Source: Actinophytocola sp044466355
Lineage (GTDB): Bacteria > Actinomycetota > Actinomycetes > Mycobacteriales > Pseudonocardiaceae
Direction: 5' to 3'
DNA length: 64,000 bases
Assembly (NCBI RefSeq): GCF_044466355.1
Contig: NZ_JBITMQ010000002.1
Span: forward strand, 558,001-622,000
Shown here: positions 1 through 8,019 of the stretch, in pieces
Numbering within the stretch: position 1 is the stretch's first letter
Layout of the letters: every line of letters begins with the position of its first letter
Program-made: the position numbers and the translations under genes
Notes under the pieces: generated by a model
What the model was told of the DNA's origin: nothing
The model's database searches: none
The model's input: only the letters and a program-made list of their open reading frames with translations

Positions 1-329
1 CGACCTGGCGGCACAGCACGACCGAGGTGGACTGGGACACGTCGTACGACACCGCGCGGCAGAGCCTGCTCGACGCGTTCTCCGGCACCTACAGCTACTC
101 GCTCCAGCAGACCCTGTACGCCATGGGTGAGCGGGTGCTGACGAACGACCCGGGCATCGCCGAGGTGCGCCTGAGCCTGCCGAACAAGCACCACTTCCTG
201 TCCGACCTCACCCCGTTCGGCATGGACAACCCGGGTGAGGTGTTCTACGCGGCGGACCGCCCGTACGGGCTGATCGAGGGCACCGTGCTGCGGGACGACG
301 CGCCGCCCGCCGGTCCGGCGTGGGACTGA
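1..329 (+). CDS. uox: urate oxidase (uricase), C-terminal part
   Basis: The 5' end lies outside the window; the reading frame is open from base 3 to the TGA at 327-329, giving about 108 residues. The segment matches the end of cofactor-free uricases: a stretch around SLPNKHHF followed by a tail with EVFYAADRPYGLIEG. The enzyme oxidises urate to 5-hydroxyisourate in the cytosol. The xanthine dehydrogenase genes begin 10 bp downstream on the same strand, so it heads or continues a purine degradation operon. Family assignment is secure from the tail motifs; the active-site Lys/Thr dyad is not in the visible part. Confidence 0.9.
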   Translation, partial: TWRHSTTEVDWDTSYDTARQSLLDAFSGTYSYSLQQTLYAMGERVLTNDPGIAEVRLSLPNKHHFLSDLTPFGMDNPGEVFYAADRPYGLIEGTVLRDDAPPAGPAWD

Positions 330-339
330 GGAGTACACA

Positions 340-1209
340 GTGGACTTCATCCGACCGGGCACCCTCGCCGAAGCCCTCGAGGCCAAGGCCGCCCACCCGG
401 ACGCGGTGCCCATCGCGGGCGGCACGGACGTGATGGTGGAGCTGAACTTCGACCACCGCAGGCCGTCCGCGCTGCTCGACCTGAACCGGATCGCCGAGCT
501 GCACGAGCACGGCCGGGAGAACGGCCGGATCCGGCTGGGTGCCGCGGTGCCGTACGCGCGGATCATCGCGGAACTGGGCACGGACCTGCCCGGGCTCGCG
601 ATGGCCGCGCGGACCGTCGGCTCGCCGCAGATCCGCAACCGGGGCAGCGTCGGCGGCAACCTCGGTGCCGCGTCTCCCGCCGGTGACTCGCATCCGGCGC
701 TGCTGGCGGCGGGCGCGGACGTGGAGATCGCGTCGGTGCGCGGCACGCGTTTCGTGGCGGCACAGGACTTCTACACCGGGGTCAAGCGGAACGTGCTCGA
801 ACCGGACGAGCTGATCACCGCCGTGCACCTGGCACCGGCGGCTGGCCCGCAGCAGTTCAGCAAGATCGGCACCCGCAACGCGATGGTGATCGCGGTGTGC
901 GCGTTCGGGCTGGCGCTGCACCCCGCGGAACGCCGGGTCGGCACGGGACTCGGGTCGGCCGCGCCGACGCCGCGCCGCGCGACCGCCGCCGAGGAGTTCA
1001 TCGCCGGTGAGCTGAACTGGGACTCGCCGCGGGCGATCGCCGACTCGGTGCTGCGCCGTTTCGGTGCGCTGGTCGCCGAGGCCGCGTCGCCGATCGACGA
1101 CGTCCGGGGCACCGCCGCCTACCGCGGGCACGCGTTGTCCGTGCTGGCGCGCCGCACGCTCGGCTGGGCGTGGTCCGACTACGTGAACGGAGGCAGGGCA
1201 TGCGCGTGA
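340..1209 (+). CDS. xanthine dehydrogenase FAD-binding subunit
   Basis: This 289-residue protein is the FAD subunit of a three-subunit xanthine dehydrogenase of the molybdenum hydroxylase family (CoxM/XdhB type). The N-terminal part carries the FAD loop PIAGGTDVMVEL (about residues 24-36) and a second motif with GSPQIRNRGSVGGNLG (about 95-110), both characteristic of the PCMH-type fold. The length is normal for the family. The start is GTG, 10 bp after the uricase stop. Its last 10 bp overlap the next gene, so the three subunits are probably translationally coupled. It passes electrons from the iron-sulfur clusters to NAD+. Confidence 0.92.
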   Translation: MDFIRPGTLAEALEAKAAHPDAVPIAGGTDVMVELNFDHRRPSALLDLNRIAELHEHGRENGRIRLGAAVPYARIIAELGTDLPGLAMAARTVGSPQIRNRGSVGGNLGAASPAGDSHPALLAAGADVEIASVRGTRFVAAQDFYTGVKRNVLEPDELITAVHLAPAAGPQQFSKIGTRNAMVIAVCAFGLALHPAERRVGTGLGSAAPTPRRATAAEEFIAGELNWDSPRAIADSVLRRFGALVAEAASPIDDVRGTAAYRGHALSVLARRTLGWAWSDYVNGGRACA

Positions 1210-1673
1210 CATTCACGGTGAACGGCGAGCGGCGCACCGCGGACGACGTGTGGCCGGGCGAGAGCCTGCTGTACGTGCTGCGGGAGCGGCTCGGCCTCCC
1301 CGGGTCGAAGAACGCCTGTGAGCAAGGGGAATGCGGGTCGTGCACGGTCTACCTGGACGGTGCGCCGGTGTGCTCGTGCCTCGTCGCGGCCGGGCAGGCG
1401 GAGGGCCGCGAGGTGCGCACGGTGGAGGGTCTGGCCGACGGTGACCGGCTCGACCCGGTCCAGGAGGCGTTCGTCGAGACCGGTGCGGTCCAGTGTGGGT
1501 TCTGCACGCCCGGGCTGATCGTCCAGGCACACGACCTGATCGCCCGCAACGACGAGCCGACCGATCCGGAGATCCGGGAGGCGCTCGCGGGGAACCTGTG
1601 CCGCTGCACGGGTTACGAGAAGATCCTCGACGCGGTGCGGCTCGCGGCACAGCGCGGGAGGGCCGCCCGATGA
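1200..1673 (+). CDS. xanthine dehydrogenase 2Fe-2S subunit
   Basis: This 157-residue subunit has the plant-type [2Fe-2S] motif CEQGECGSC near residues 40-48, and the second cluster helical domain with CGFCTPG (about 100-106) and CRCTG (about 135-139), the standard signature of the small subunit of molybdenum hydroxylases. I place the start at ATG 1200, which follows a GGAGGCAGGGC ribosome site and overlaps the FAD subunit by 10 bp; an upstream in-frame GTG at 1170 would add ten residues without similarity. It transfers electrons from the molybdenum centre to FAD. Confidence 0.93.
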   Translation: MRVTFTVNGERRTADDVWPGESLLYVLRERLGLPGSKNACEQGECGSCTVYLDGAPVCSCLVAAGQAEGREVRTVEGLADGDRLDPVQEAFVETGAVQCGFCTPGLIVQAHDLIARNDEPTDPEIREALAGNLCRCTGYEKILDAVRLAAQRGRAAR

Positions 1674-3949
1674 CCGTCCCGAAGCTCGACGACGTCATCT
1701 CCGGCGGCATCGGCGACAGTCCGCTCCGGCCGGACGGCAACCTGAAGGTGCGTGGCGAGTTCGCGTACGCGTCGGACCTGTGGCACGAGGACATGCTGTG
1801 GGGCGCGACGTTGCGCAGCCCGCACCCGTACGCCCGCATCCACGCGATCGACGTCGGCCCCGCGCTGGCGCTGCCGGGTGTGTACGCGGTGCTGACGCAC
1901 GAGGACGTGCCCGGCGAGAACGTCTACGGGCTCAAGCACCAGGACACCCCGGTGCTGGCCGAGGACGTGGTGCGGTACCAGGGCGAGCCGGTGGCGCTGG
2001 TCGCGGCCGACCACCCGGAGACCGCCCGGCGGGCGCTCACGGCGATCCGGGTGGAGTACGAGGTGCTGAGCCCGCTGCTCGACGTGGAGGAGATCGCGCA
2101 CGACGACGCGCTGCCCGCGCTGCACCCCGGCGGGAACGTGGTGCGCCACCAGCGGATCGTCAAGGGCGACCCGGACGCGACGGCGGACGTCGTGGTGTCC
2201 GGGGTGTACGAGATCGGCATGCAGGACCAGGCGTTCCTCGGTCCGGAGGCCGGGATGGCGGTGCCGGACGGCGACGGCGGCGTGGACCTGTATGTCGCGA
2301 CGCAGTGGCTGCACGTGGACCAGAAGCAGACCGCGCACGCGCTCGGGCTGCCGCTGGACAAGGTGCGGTTGACGCTCTCGGGTGTCGGCGGCGCGTTCGG
2401 CGGCCGCGAGGACCTGTCGATGCAGGTGCACGCGTGCATGCTGGCGCTGCACACGGGCCGTCCGGTGAAGATGTCGTACCACCGCGAGGAGTCGTTCTTC
2501 GGGCACGTGCACCGGCACCCGGCGCGGATGTACTACGAGCACGGCGCCACGAAGGACGGCGACCTGGTCTATGTGAAGGCACGCCTGTACTTCGACGGTG
2601 GCGCGTACGCGTCGAAGACCCCGGTGGTGGTCGGCAACGGCACCACGCTGTCGGTCGGCCCGTACGACGTGCCGAACGCGCACATCGAGGGCTGGGGCGT
2701 GTACAGCAACAACCCGCCGTGCGGCGCGATGCGCGGGCTGGGCGCGGTGCAGCCGACCTACGCCTACGAGTCCCAGATGGACAAGCTCGCCGCCGCGCTG
2801 GGCATGGACCCGGCGGAGCTGCGGATCCGCAACGCGATGAGCGAGGGCTCGACCACGGTCACCGGGCAGGTCGTCGACTTCCCCGCGCCGGTGGCCGAAC
2901 TGGTCGCCAGGGTCCGGGACCTCCCGCTCCCCGGCGAGCACACCGGCGACATTCTCCAACTGCCCGGTGGCGCGGGGAACACCACGCACGGCGAAGGGGT
3001 CGTCCGCGGTGTCGGGTACGGGGTGACGATCAAGAACATCTCCTACGCGGAGGGCCTCGACGACTACTCGACCGCGCGGGTGCGCCTGGCGGTGGTCGGC
3101 GGCGAGCCGGTCGCGCTGGTGCACACCGCGGCGGCGGAGGTCGGTCAGGGCCTGGTGACCGTGCAGCAGCAGATCGCCCGCACGGAACTGGGGGTCGAGC
3201 GGGTCGTGCTGCACCCGAACGACACGAGCGTCGGTGACGCCGGGTCCAGCTCCGCGTCGCGACAGACGTACGTGACCGGTGGTGCGGTGCGCGACGCGAG
3301 CCGGGCCGTCGCGGAGCGGGTGTTCGAGCGGGTCGGGAAGCCCGGGTTGTCGATACACGGCGGCAAGGTCGTGGACGCCGACGGTGTGGTGCACGCGGAC
3401 CTGGTCGAGCTGCTCGGCGACGACGTCATCGAGGAGACCCGCGAGTACCACCACCGGAAGACGTACCCGCTGGACCCGGAAACGGGACAGGGCAACGCGC
3501 ACGTGCAGTACGGCTTCTCCGCGCACCGGGCCGTGGTGGACGTGGACCTCGACCTCGGCCTGGTCCGGGTGGTGGCGCTGGACTGCGCGCAGGACGTCGG
3601 CAAGGCGGTCAACCCCGACGCCGTGGTCGGCCAGATCCAGGGCGGGTCCGCGCAGGGCCTGGGGCTCGCGGTGATGGAGGAGATCCAGGTGGCGGACGGG
3701 AAGGTGCGCAACCCGTCGTTCACCGACTACCTCATCCCGACCATCCTCGACGTGCCGCCGATGACCGTCGAGGTGCTCGAACGACCCGACCCGCACGCCC
3801 CGTACGGAGTCCGCGGCGTCGGCGAACCACCCACCATCTCGGCCACGCCGGCCATCGCCAACGCGATCCGCGCGGCGACCGGCCTCGAACTGCCCCGCGT
3901 CCCGGTCAAGCCGGAACACATCACCGGAGGAGATCACCCGTGTTCGTGA
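1670..3949 (+). CDS. xanthine dehydrogenase molybdopterin-binding subunit
   Basis: The 759-residue catalytic subunit has the aldehyde oxidase/xanthine dehydrogenase a/b hammerhead domain in the first 150 residues and the molybdopterin-binding domain after it. Visible motifs are GVGGAFGGRED near residue 240 and the C-terminal RGVGEPP, whose glutamate is the catalytic base in this family. ATG 1670 overlaps the preceding TGA as ATGA. It hydroxylates hypoxanthine and xanthine to urate, the substrate of the uricase just upstream. The XdhC-like maturation factor is not in this operon; a related gene lies at 61953-62462. Confidence 0.93.
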   Translation: MTVPKLDDVISGGIGDSPLRPDGNLKVRGEFAYASDLWHEDMLWGATLRSPHPYARIHAIDVGPALALPGVYAVLTHEDVPGENVYGLKHQDTPVLAEDVVRYQGEPVALVAADHPETARRALTAIRVEYEVLSPLLDVEEIAHDDALPALHPGGNVVRHQRIVKGDPDATADVVVSGVYEIGMQDQAFLGPEAGMAVPDGDGGVDLYVATQWLHVDQKQTAHALGLPLDKVRLTLSGVGGAFGGREDLSMQVHACMLALHTGRPVKMSYHREESFFGHVHRHPARMYYEHGATKDGDLVYVKARLYFDGGAYASKTPVVVGNGTTLSVGPYDVPNAHIEGWGVYSNNPPCGAMRGLGAVQPTYAYESQMDKLAAALGMDPAELRIRNAMSEGSTTVTGQVVDFPAPVAELVARVRDLPLPGEHTGDILQLPGGAGNTTHGEGVVRGVGYGVTIKNISYAEGLDDYSTARVRLAVVGGEPVALVHTAAAEVGQGLVTVQQQIARTELGVERVVLHPNDTSVGDAGSSSASRQTYVTGGAVRDASRAVAERVFERVGKPGLSIHGGKVVDADGVVHADLVELLGDDVIEETREYHHRKTYPLDPETGQGNAHVQYGFSAHRAVVDVDLDLGLVRVVALDCAQDVGKAVNPDAVVGQIQGGSAQGLGLAVMEEIQVADGKVRNPSFTDYLIPTILDVPPMTVEVLERPDPHAPYGVRGVGEPPTISATPAIANAIRAATGLELPRVPVKPEHITGGDHPCS

Positions 3950-4422
3950 ACACCGACGTCGAAGCCGACTGGCTGACCCGGACCATCCGGCTCGCCACCG
4001 AGAACGTGGCGAACGGCGGCGGCCCGTTCGGCGCGCTGATCGCTCGCGGCAGCGAGGTCGTGGCGACCGGCATCAACCGGGTGACCACGAACCTCGACCC
4101 GACCGCGCACGCCGAGGTGACCGCGATCCGCGCGGCCTGCCAGGAGCTGGGCACGTTCTCCCTGGAGGGGTGCGTGCTGGTGTCGTCGTGCGAGCCGTGC
4201 CCGATGTGCCTGTCGTCGGCGCTGTGGGCACGCGTGGACCGGGTGGTGTACGCGAGCGACCGCGACGACGCCGCCAAGGCCGGTTTCGACGACCGCGCCT
4301 TCTACGAGCTTTTCGACAAGCCGAGGGACAGCTGGCACGTACCCGTGCTCCAGCTGTCCACAGTAGACGGGTTCGCCCCGTTCACGGCGTGGCTGGAGAA
4401 CACCACCCGCGTCGAGTACTGA
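3940..4422 (+). CDS. guaD: guanine deaminase, cytidine-deaminase fold
   Basis: This 160-residue protein belongs to the small zinc-dependent guanine deaminases of the cytidine/deoxycytidylate deaminase superfamily, not to the large amidohydrolase type. It has the zinc and catalytic motif HAEVTAIRAA near residue 53 and the PCxxC motif CEPCPMC near residue 85. The N-terminal segment GGGPFGALI and the C-terminal extension match Bacillus-type guanine deaminase. The GTG start at 3940 overlaps the end of the molybdenum subunit by 10 bp. It would make xanthine from guanine and so feed the dehydrogenase. Another purine or cytosine-like substrate cannot be excluded. Confidence 0.85.
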   Translation: MFVNTDVEADWLTRTIRLATENVANGGGPFGALIARGSEVVATGINRVTTNLDPTAHAEVTAIRAACQELGTFSLEGCVLVSSCEPCPMCLSSALWARVDRVVYASDRDDAAKAGFDDRAFYELFDKPRDSWHVPVLQLSTVDGFAPFTAWLENTTRVEY

Positions 4423-4427
4423 CAACC

Positions 4428-4532
4428 AGGTGCTGACCGGAGCACCTCAAAAGCACTGACCGTGCCACCCCGAGAAGGGCCCGCCTGAGTCGCGGGCCGG
4501 GTGCCGCACGCCCACCGGCAAGGGAGTACGCA
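4428..4532 (+). promoter_or_regulatory. structured leader before the purine permease
   Basis: Between guanine deaminase and the permease lie 110 bp with three potential hairpins: AGGTGCT/AGCACCT at 4428-4447, GCAC/GTGC at 4453-4465 and GGCCCGC/GCGGGCC at 4478-4498. The first two present the same CTGACCG sequence across their loops. A fourth, outer pairing CACCC with GGGTG (about 4466-4503) would enclose the third hairpin. No U-run follows, and a good ribosome site (AAGGGAG) lies just before ATG 4533. This may be an attenuator, an RNA-binding-protein site or simply an intercistronic stabilising structure; I match it to no known riboswitch class. Confidence 0.4.
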
Positions 4533-5975
4533 ATGACGCAGACCCGACCCGAAGCCCCACCGGAAGCCCCTCTCCCACCCGTCCCGCGCATCTCGGCCGT
4601 GGACCGCTTCTTCGCCGTCCGCCGCCGCGGCTCGACCGTGGGCCGGGAGGTCCGTGGCGGGGTCACGACGTTCGTCGCGATGGCGTACATCGTGTTGCTC
4701 AACCCGTTGATCCTCGGCGCGTCCGCGGACATCACCGGCGCTCGCCTGTCCACGGCGGCCATCACCACCGCGACGGCGCTCGCGGCCGCGGTCATGACCG
4801 TCCTCATGGGCGTCGTCGGCAACGTGCCGCTCGCGCTCGCGGCGGGGCTGGGCATCAACGGCATCGTCGCGTTCCAGATGGCGCCGACGATGACGTGGGC
4901 GCAGGCGTTCGGGCTGGTGGTGCTCGAGGGCGTGTGCATCGTGCTGATGGCGGTCAGCGGGGTGCGCGAGCGGATCATGAACGCGATCCCGATGGCGCTC
5001 AAGACCGCGATCACCGTCGGCATCGGCCTCTACATCGCGCTGGTCGGCCTGGTGAGCGCCGGGTTCGTGACCCGCATGCCGGACGCGGCGAACACGACCG
5101 TCCCGATGCGGCTGGGCATGGACGGGCACCTGTCGGGCTGGCCGGTCGTGGTGTTCTGCGTCGGGTTGCTGCTGATGACCGTGCTGACCGCGCGGAAGGT
5201 GCCCGGTGCGGTCCTGATCAGCATCGGCGTGGCGACCGTGCTGGCGATCGTGGTCAACGCGCTGTTCGAGGTGCCCGGCTGGGGTCTGGTGGAGCCGACC
5301 GTGCCCGACAACCTGGTGGCGGCGCCCGACTTCGCGTTGTTCGGTGACGTGGACCTGTTCGGCGGGTTCGTCTCGGCGGGCCCGATCGCGGCGACGGTGT
5401 TCCTGTTCACGCTGGTGCTGTCCGGGTTCTTCGACGCGATGGGCACGATCACCAGCGTCTCGGACGAGGCCGGTCTGTCGCGGAACGGCAAGGTGCCCGG
5501 AATGGGACGCATCCTGGTCGTGGACGGTGCGGGCGCGGTCATGGGCGGGGTCAGCGGCTCCTCCCCCAACACCGTGTTCCTCGAGTCGGCGGCAGGTGTC
5601 GGCGAGGGCGCGCGGACCGGGCTCGCGAGCGTGGTGACCGGTGCGTTGTTCGCGGCCACGCTGCTGTTCACGCCGCTGGCGGCGGTCGTCCCCGCCCAGG
5701 CCGCGGCACCGGCGCTGGTGGTGATCGGCGGGATGATGATGGCCCAGTGCCGCAAGATCCCGTGGCAGGACACGGACTTCGTGATCCCGGTGTTCCTGAC
5801 GATCGCGGTCATCCCGTTCACCTACTCGATCACCAACGGGATCGGCGCGGGCCTCATCTCCTACGTGCTCATCCGGATCTGCAAGGGCAGCTGGCCCGGC
5901 TGGCTGCTGACCTCGCTCGCCGCGGTCTTCGCCGTCTACTTCGGCGTCACCGGCATCGAGCACCTGCTCACCTGA
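4533..5975 (+). CDS. NCS2/AzgA-type purine permease
   Basis: This 480-residue protein is a multi-spanning inner-membrane transporter of the AzgA-like branch of the NCS2 family (adenine, guanine or hypoxanthine permeases). The N terminus has the family entry GGVTTFVAMAYIVLLNP (about residues 46-62), then a glycine-rich helix with LAAGLGINGI and later the substrate-site region with FFDAMGTITSVSDEAG and SGSSPNTVFLESAAGVGEGARTG-like sequence split over two loops. Length is typical. Its position among purine oxidation genes argues for uptake of purine bases. The exact substrate cannot be read from sequence. Confidence 0.88.
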   Translation: MTQTRPEAPPEAPLPPVPRISAVDRFFAVRRRGSTVGREVRGGVTTFVAMAYIVLLNPLILGASADITGARLSTAAITTATALAAAVMTVLMGVVGNVPLALAAGLGINGIVAFQMAPTMTWAQAFGLVVLEGVCIVLMAVSGVRERIMNAIPMALKTAITVGIGLYIALVGLVSAGFVTRMPDAANTTVPMRLGMDGHLSGWPVVVFCVGLLLMTVLTARKVPGAVLISIGVATVLAIVVNALFEVPGWGLVEPTVPDNLVAAPDFALFGDVDLFGGFVSAGPIAATVFLFTLVLSGFFDAMGTITSVSDEAGLSRNGKVPGMGRILVVDGAGAVMGGVSGSSPNTVFLESAAGVGEGARTGLASVVTGALFAATLLFTPLAAVVPAQAAAPALVVIGGMMMAQCRKIPWQDTDFVIPVFLTIAVIPFTYSITNGIGAGLISYVLIRICKGSWPGWLLTSLAAVFAVYFGVTGIEHLLT

Positions 5976-5986
5976 AAGGAACCGCT

Positions 5987-6364
5987 GTGGCACTGATGTT
6001 CCTCAACGGCGGCGCCATGCGCGGCGAACCGCTGCACCACCTGCTCGACGGCGCCCCGCTCGTGAAGGAGACCACCACCGCGCCGAAGTACCGGTTCTAC
6101 TCGGTCGGCGACGCGTGCCCCGCGCTGTACCCGGTCGCCCACGGCGGCGCGGCGGTGGCCGGGGAGCTGTACGACCTGCCGCTCGACGTGCTGCGCGACA
6201 AGGTGCTGCCCGGTGAGCCGCACGAGCTGGAACTGGGCGTGATCGAGCTGGCGGACGGGAGTTCGTCGTTCGCCATGCTGCTGCGCCGCCCGTACACCTC
6301 GCACACCCGGCTCACCGACATCACCGAGTTCGGCGACTGGCGTGCGTACAAGGAGAAGTCGTGA
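5987..6364 (+). CDS. AtzF C-terminal-domain-like protein
   Basis: A 125-residue protein that resembles the C-terminal domain of allophanate hydrolase, a fold related to gamma-glutamylcyclotransferases: it opens with LMFLNGGAMRGEPLHHLL and continues with a TAPKYRFYSVG strand and a GELYDLP motif. The amidase domain that normally precedes this domain is absent. The start is GTG 5987, 11 bp after the permease stop and behind an AAAGGA ribosome site; the end overlaps the next gene by 4 bp (GTGA). In fungal allophanate hydrolase this domain acts after the amidase step. Here, in a ureide pathway, its substrate is unknown. Confidence 0.65.
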   Translation: MALMFLNGGAMRGEPLHHLLDGAPLVKETTTAPKYRFYSVGDACPALYPVAHGGAAVAGELYDLPLDVLRDKVLPGEPHELELGVIELADGSSSFAMLLRRPYTSHTRLTDITEFGDWRAYKEKS

Positions 6365-7149
6365 CCCGATTCGATGTGAACCTGTCCATCCTGTTCACCG
6401 AGCTGCCGCTGCTGGACCGTCCCTCGGCCGCGGCCGAGGCCGGTTTCGACGCGGTGGAGTTCTGGTGGCCGTTCGACACCGCGACCCCGGCCGATGCCGA
6501 CGTCGACCGGTTCGTCGCGGCGATCCAGGACGCCGGGGTACGCCTGGTGGGGTTGAACTTCTTCGCCGGGGACATGCCCGGCGGGGACCGCGGGGTCCTG
6601 TCCCTGCCCGCGCGGTCGGCGGAGTTCGTGGCGAACATCCCGGTGGCGGTGGACATCGCGGAGCGGCTGGGATGCCCGGCGCTGAACGCGTTGTACGGCA
6701 ACCGGGTCGACGGGGTCGACCCCGCGGAACAGGACGCGCTGGCCGTCGAGAACCTGGCCGGGGCGGCCGCCGCGTTCGACGGGGTGGTCCTCGTCGAACC
6801 GCTCAGCGGCGCGCCGCGCTACCCGCTGCGCACGGCCGCCGACGCGCTCGCGGTGCTCGACCGCGTGGGCGCGGACAACCTGCGGCTCCTCGCCGACCTC
6901 TACCACCTGACCGTGAACGGCGACGACCTCGACGCCGTGATCGCGGAGCACACCGGCCGGATCGGCCACGTGCAGATCGCCGACGCGCCCGGCCGCCACG
7001 AACCTGGCACCGGGTCGCTCGACCTCTTCGCACATCTCGGCAAGCTCGCCGCGAACGGCTACCGGGGCCACGTGGGCCTGGAGTACACGCCGTCCGGCGC
7101 GAGCGCGGACAGCTTCGGCTGGCTGCGCAAGGAAACGGAGACCTCGTGA
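6361..7149 (+). CDS. hyi: hydroxypyruvate isomerase
   Basis: This 262-residue protein is a TIM-barrel isomerase of the Hyi branch of the xylose isomerase-like family. The start MTRFDVNLSILFTELPLLDR, the EFWWPF strand, the LNFFAGDMPGGDRG loop and LNALYGNR are characteristic of Hyi, and the metal-binding residues appear as LVEPL, LLADLYHL and the HVQIAD strand. It interconverts hydroxypyruvate and tartronate semialdehyde. It overlaps the genes on both sides by four bases and is followed by the reductase and carboligase that share its intermediate. Confidence 0.93.
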   Translation: MTRFDVNLSILFTELPLLDRPSAAAEAGFDAVEFWWPFDTATPADADVDRFVAAIQDAGVRLVGLNFFAGDMPGGDRGVLSLPARSAEFVANIPVAVDIAERLGCPALNALYGNRVDGVDPAEQDALAVENLAGAAAAFDGVVLVEPLSGAPRYPLRTAADALAVLDRVGADNLRLLADLYHLTVNGDDLDAVIAEHTGRIGHVQIADAPGRHEPGTGSLDLFAHLGKLAANGYRGHVGLEYTPSGASADSFGWLRKETETS

Positions 7150-8018
7150 CTTCCATCGGTTTCATCGGCCTGGGCATCATGGGCGCGCCCATGGCCCGCA
7201 ACCTCGTCCGGGCCGGGTTCGCGGTCACCGGGTACGACCTCAACGCGGACGCGGTCGCCGCGCTGGCCGCCGACGACGGCAAACCAGCCGCGTCGATCGC
7301 CGACGCCGTACGGGGTGCCGACATCGTGGCCACGATGCTCCCGGCTGACCAGCACGTCGAGGCGGTCGTCCTCGGCGACGACGGCGTGCTGGCGCACCTC
7401 GAACCGGGCGCGCTGCTGATCGACTTCAGCACGATCCGCCCGGAGACCTCCCAGAAGATCGCCGAGGCCCGCACCCGTGTATTGGACGCGCCGGTGTCCG
7501 GTGGTCAGCAGGGTGCGATCGACGGCGTCCTGTCCATCATGGTCGGTGGCGCGCGGGCGGACTTCGACGCCGCGAAGCCGGTGTTCGACGCGGTCGGCAA
7601 GGTCGCCGCGCTCGTCGGCCCGGCAGGCGCCGGGCAGTTCGTCAAGGCCGCCAACCAGCTGGTCGTCGGCGGCACGTACGCGCTCGTCGCCGAAGCCATC
7701 CTGCTGATGGAGGCGTCCGGTGTGGACGCCGAGGCCGGGCTCGACGTGCTGGCGGGCGGGCTCGCGGGCAGCAGGATCCTGGAGCTGAAGCGGGCGTCGA
7801 TGCTGGCCCGCGACTACACGCCCGGGTTCCGGATCGACCTGCACCACAAGGACATGGGCATCGTGCTCGACGCGGCCCGGCAGGCCGAGGTGGCGCTGCC
7901 GTTCGCGTTCCAGGTCGCGGCACACGTGCAGGCGGCGCGGGCGCAGGGTCTCGGCGACCGCGACCACTCCGGGCTGCTCGCCGTCGCGGAACGGTTCTCC
8001 GGCAGGGAGGAGCGCTGA
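7146..8018 (+). CDS. glxR: 2-hydroxy-3-oxopropionate (tartronate semialdehyde) reductase
   Basis: This 290-residue protein belongs to the beta-hydroxyacid dehydrogenase family. It has the N-terminal dinucleotide-binding motif IGFIGLGIMGAPMARNL, the substrate-binding segment APVSGGQQGA near residue 118, and the catalytic lysine at about residue 167 in QFVKAANQ. It reduces tartronate semialdehyde to D-glycerate with NAD(P)H. GTG 7146 overlaps the hyi stop by four bases. The context between hyi and gcl separates it from the related 3-hydroxyisobutyrate dehydrogenases. Confidence 0.92.
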   Translation: MTSIGFIGLGIMGAPMARNLVRAGFAVTGYDLNADAVAALAADDGKPAASIADAVRGADIVATMLPADQHVEAVVLGDDGVLAHLEPGALLIDFSTIRPETSQKIAEARTRVLDAPVSGGQQGAIDGVLSIMVGGARADFDAAKPVFDAVGKVAALVGPAGAGQFVKAANQLVVGGTYALVAEAILLMEASGVDAEAGLDVLAGGLAGSRILELKRASMLARDYTPGFRIDLHHKDMGIVLDAARQAEVALPFAFQVAAHVQAARAQGLGDRDHSGLLAVAERFSGREER

Positions 8019-8019
8019 C

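Noticed and set aside
1613..3937. Very long open frame antisense to the xanthine dehydrogenase catalytic subunit
   Set aside because: It mirrors a well-supported gene; high GC leaves complementary frames open, and the translation is rich in Arg, His and Val without any motif.
4428..4498. Guanidine-II (mini-ykkC) riboswitch
   Set aside because: It has two tandem hairpins, but the loops lack the required ACGR sequence.
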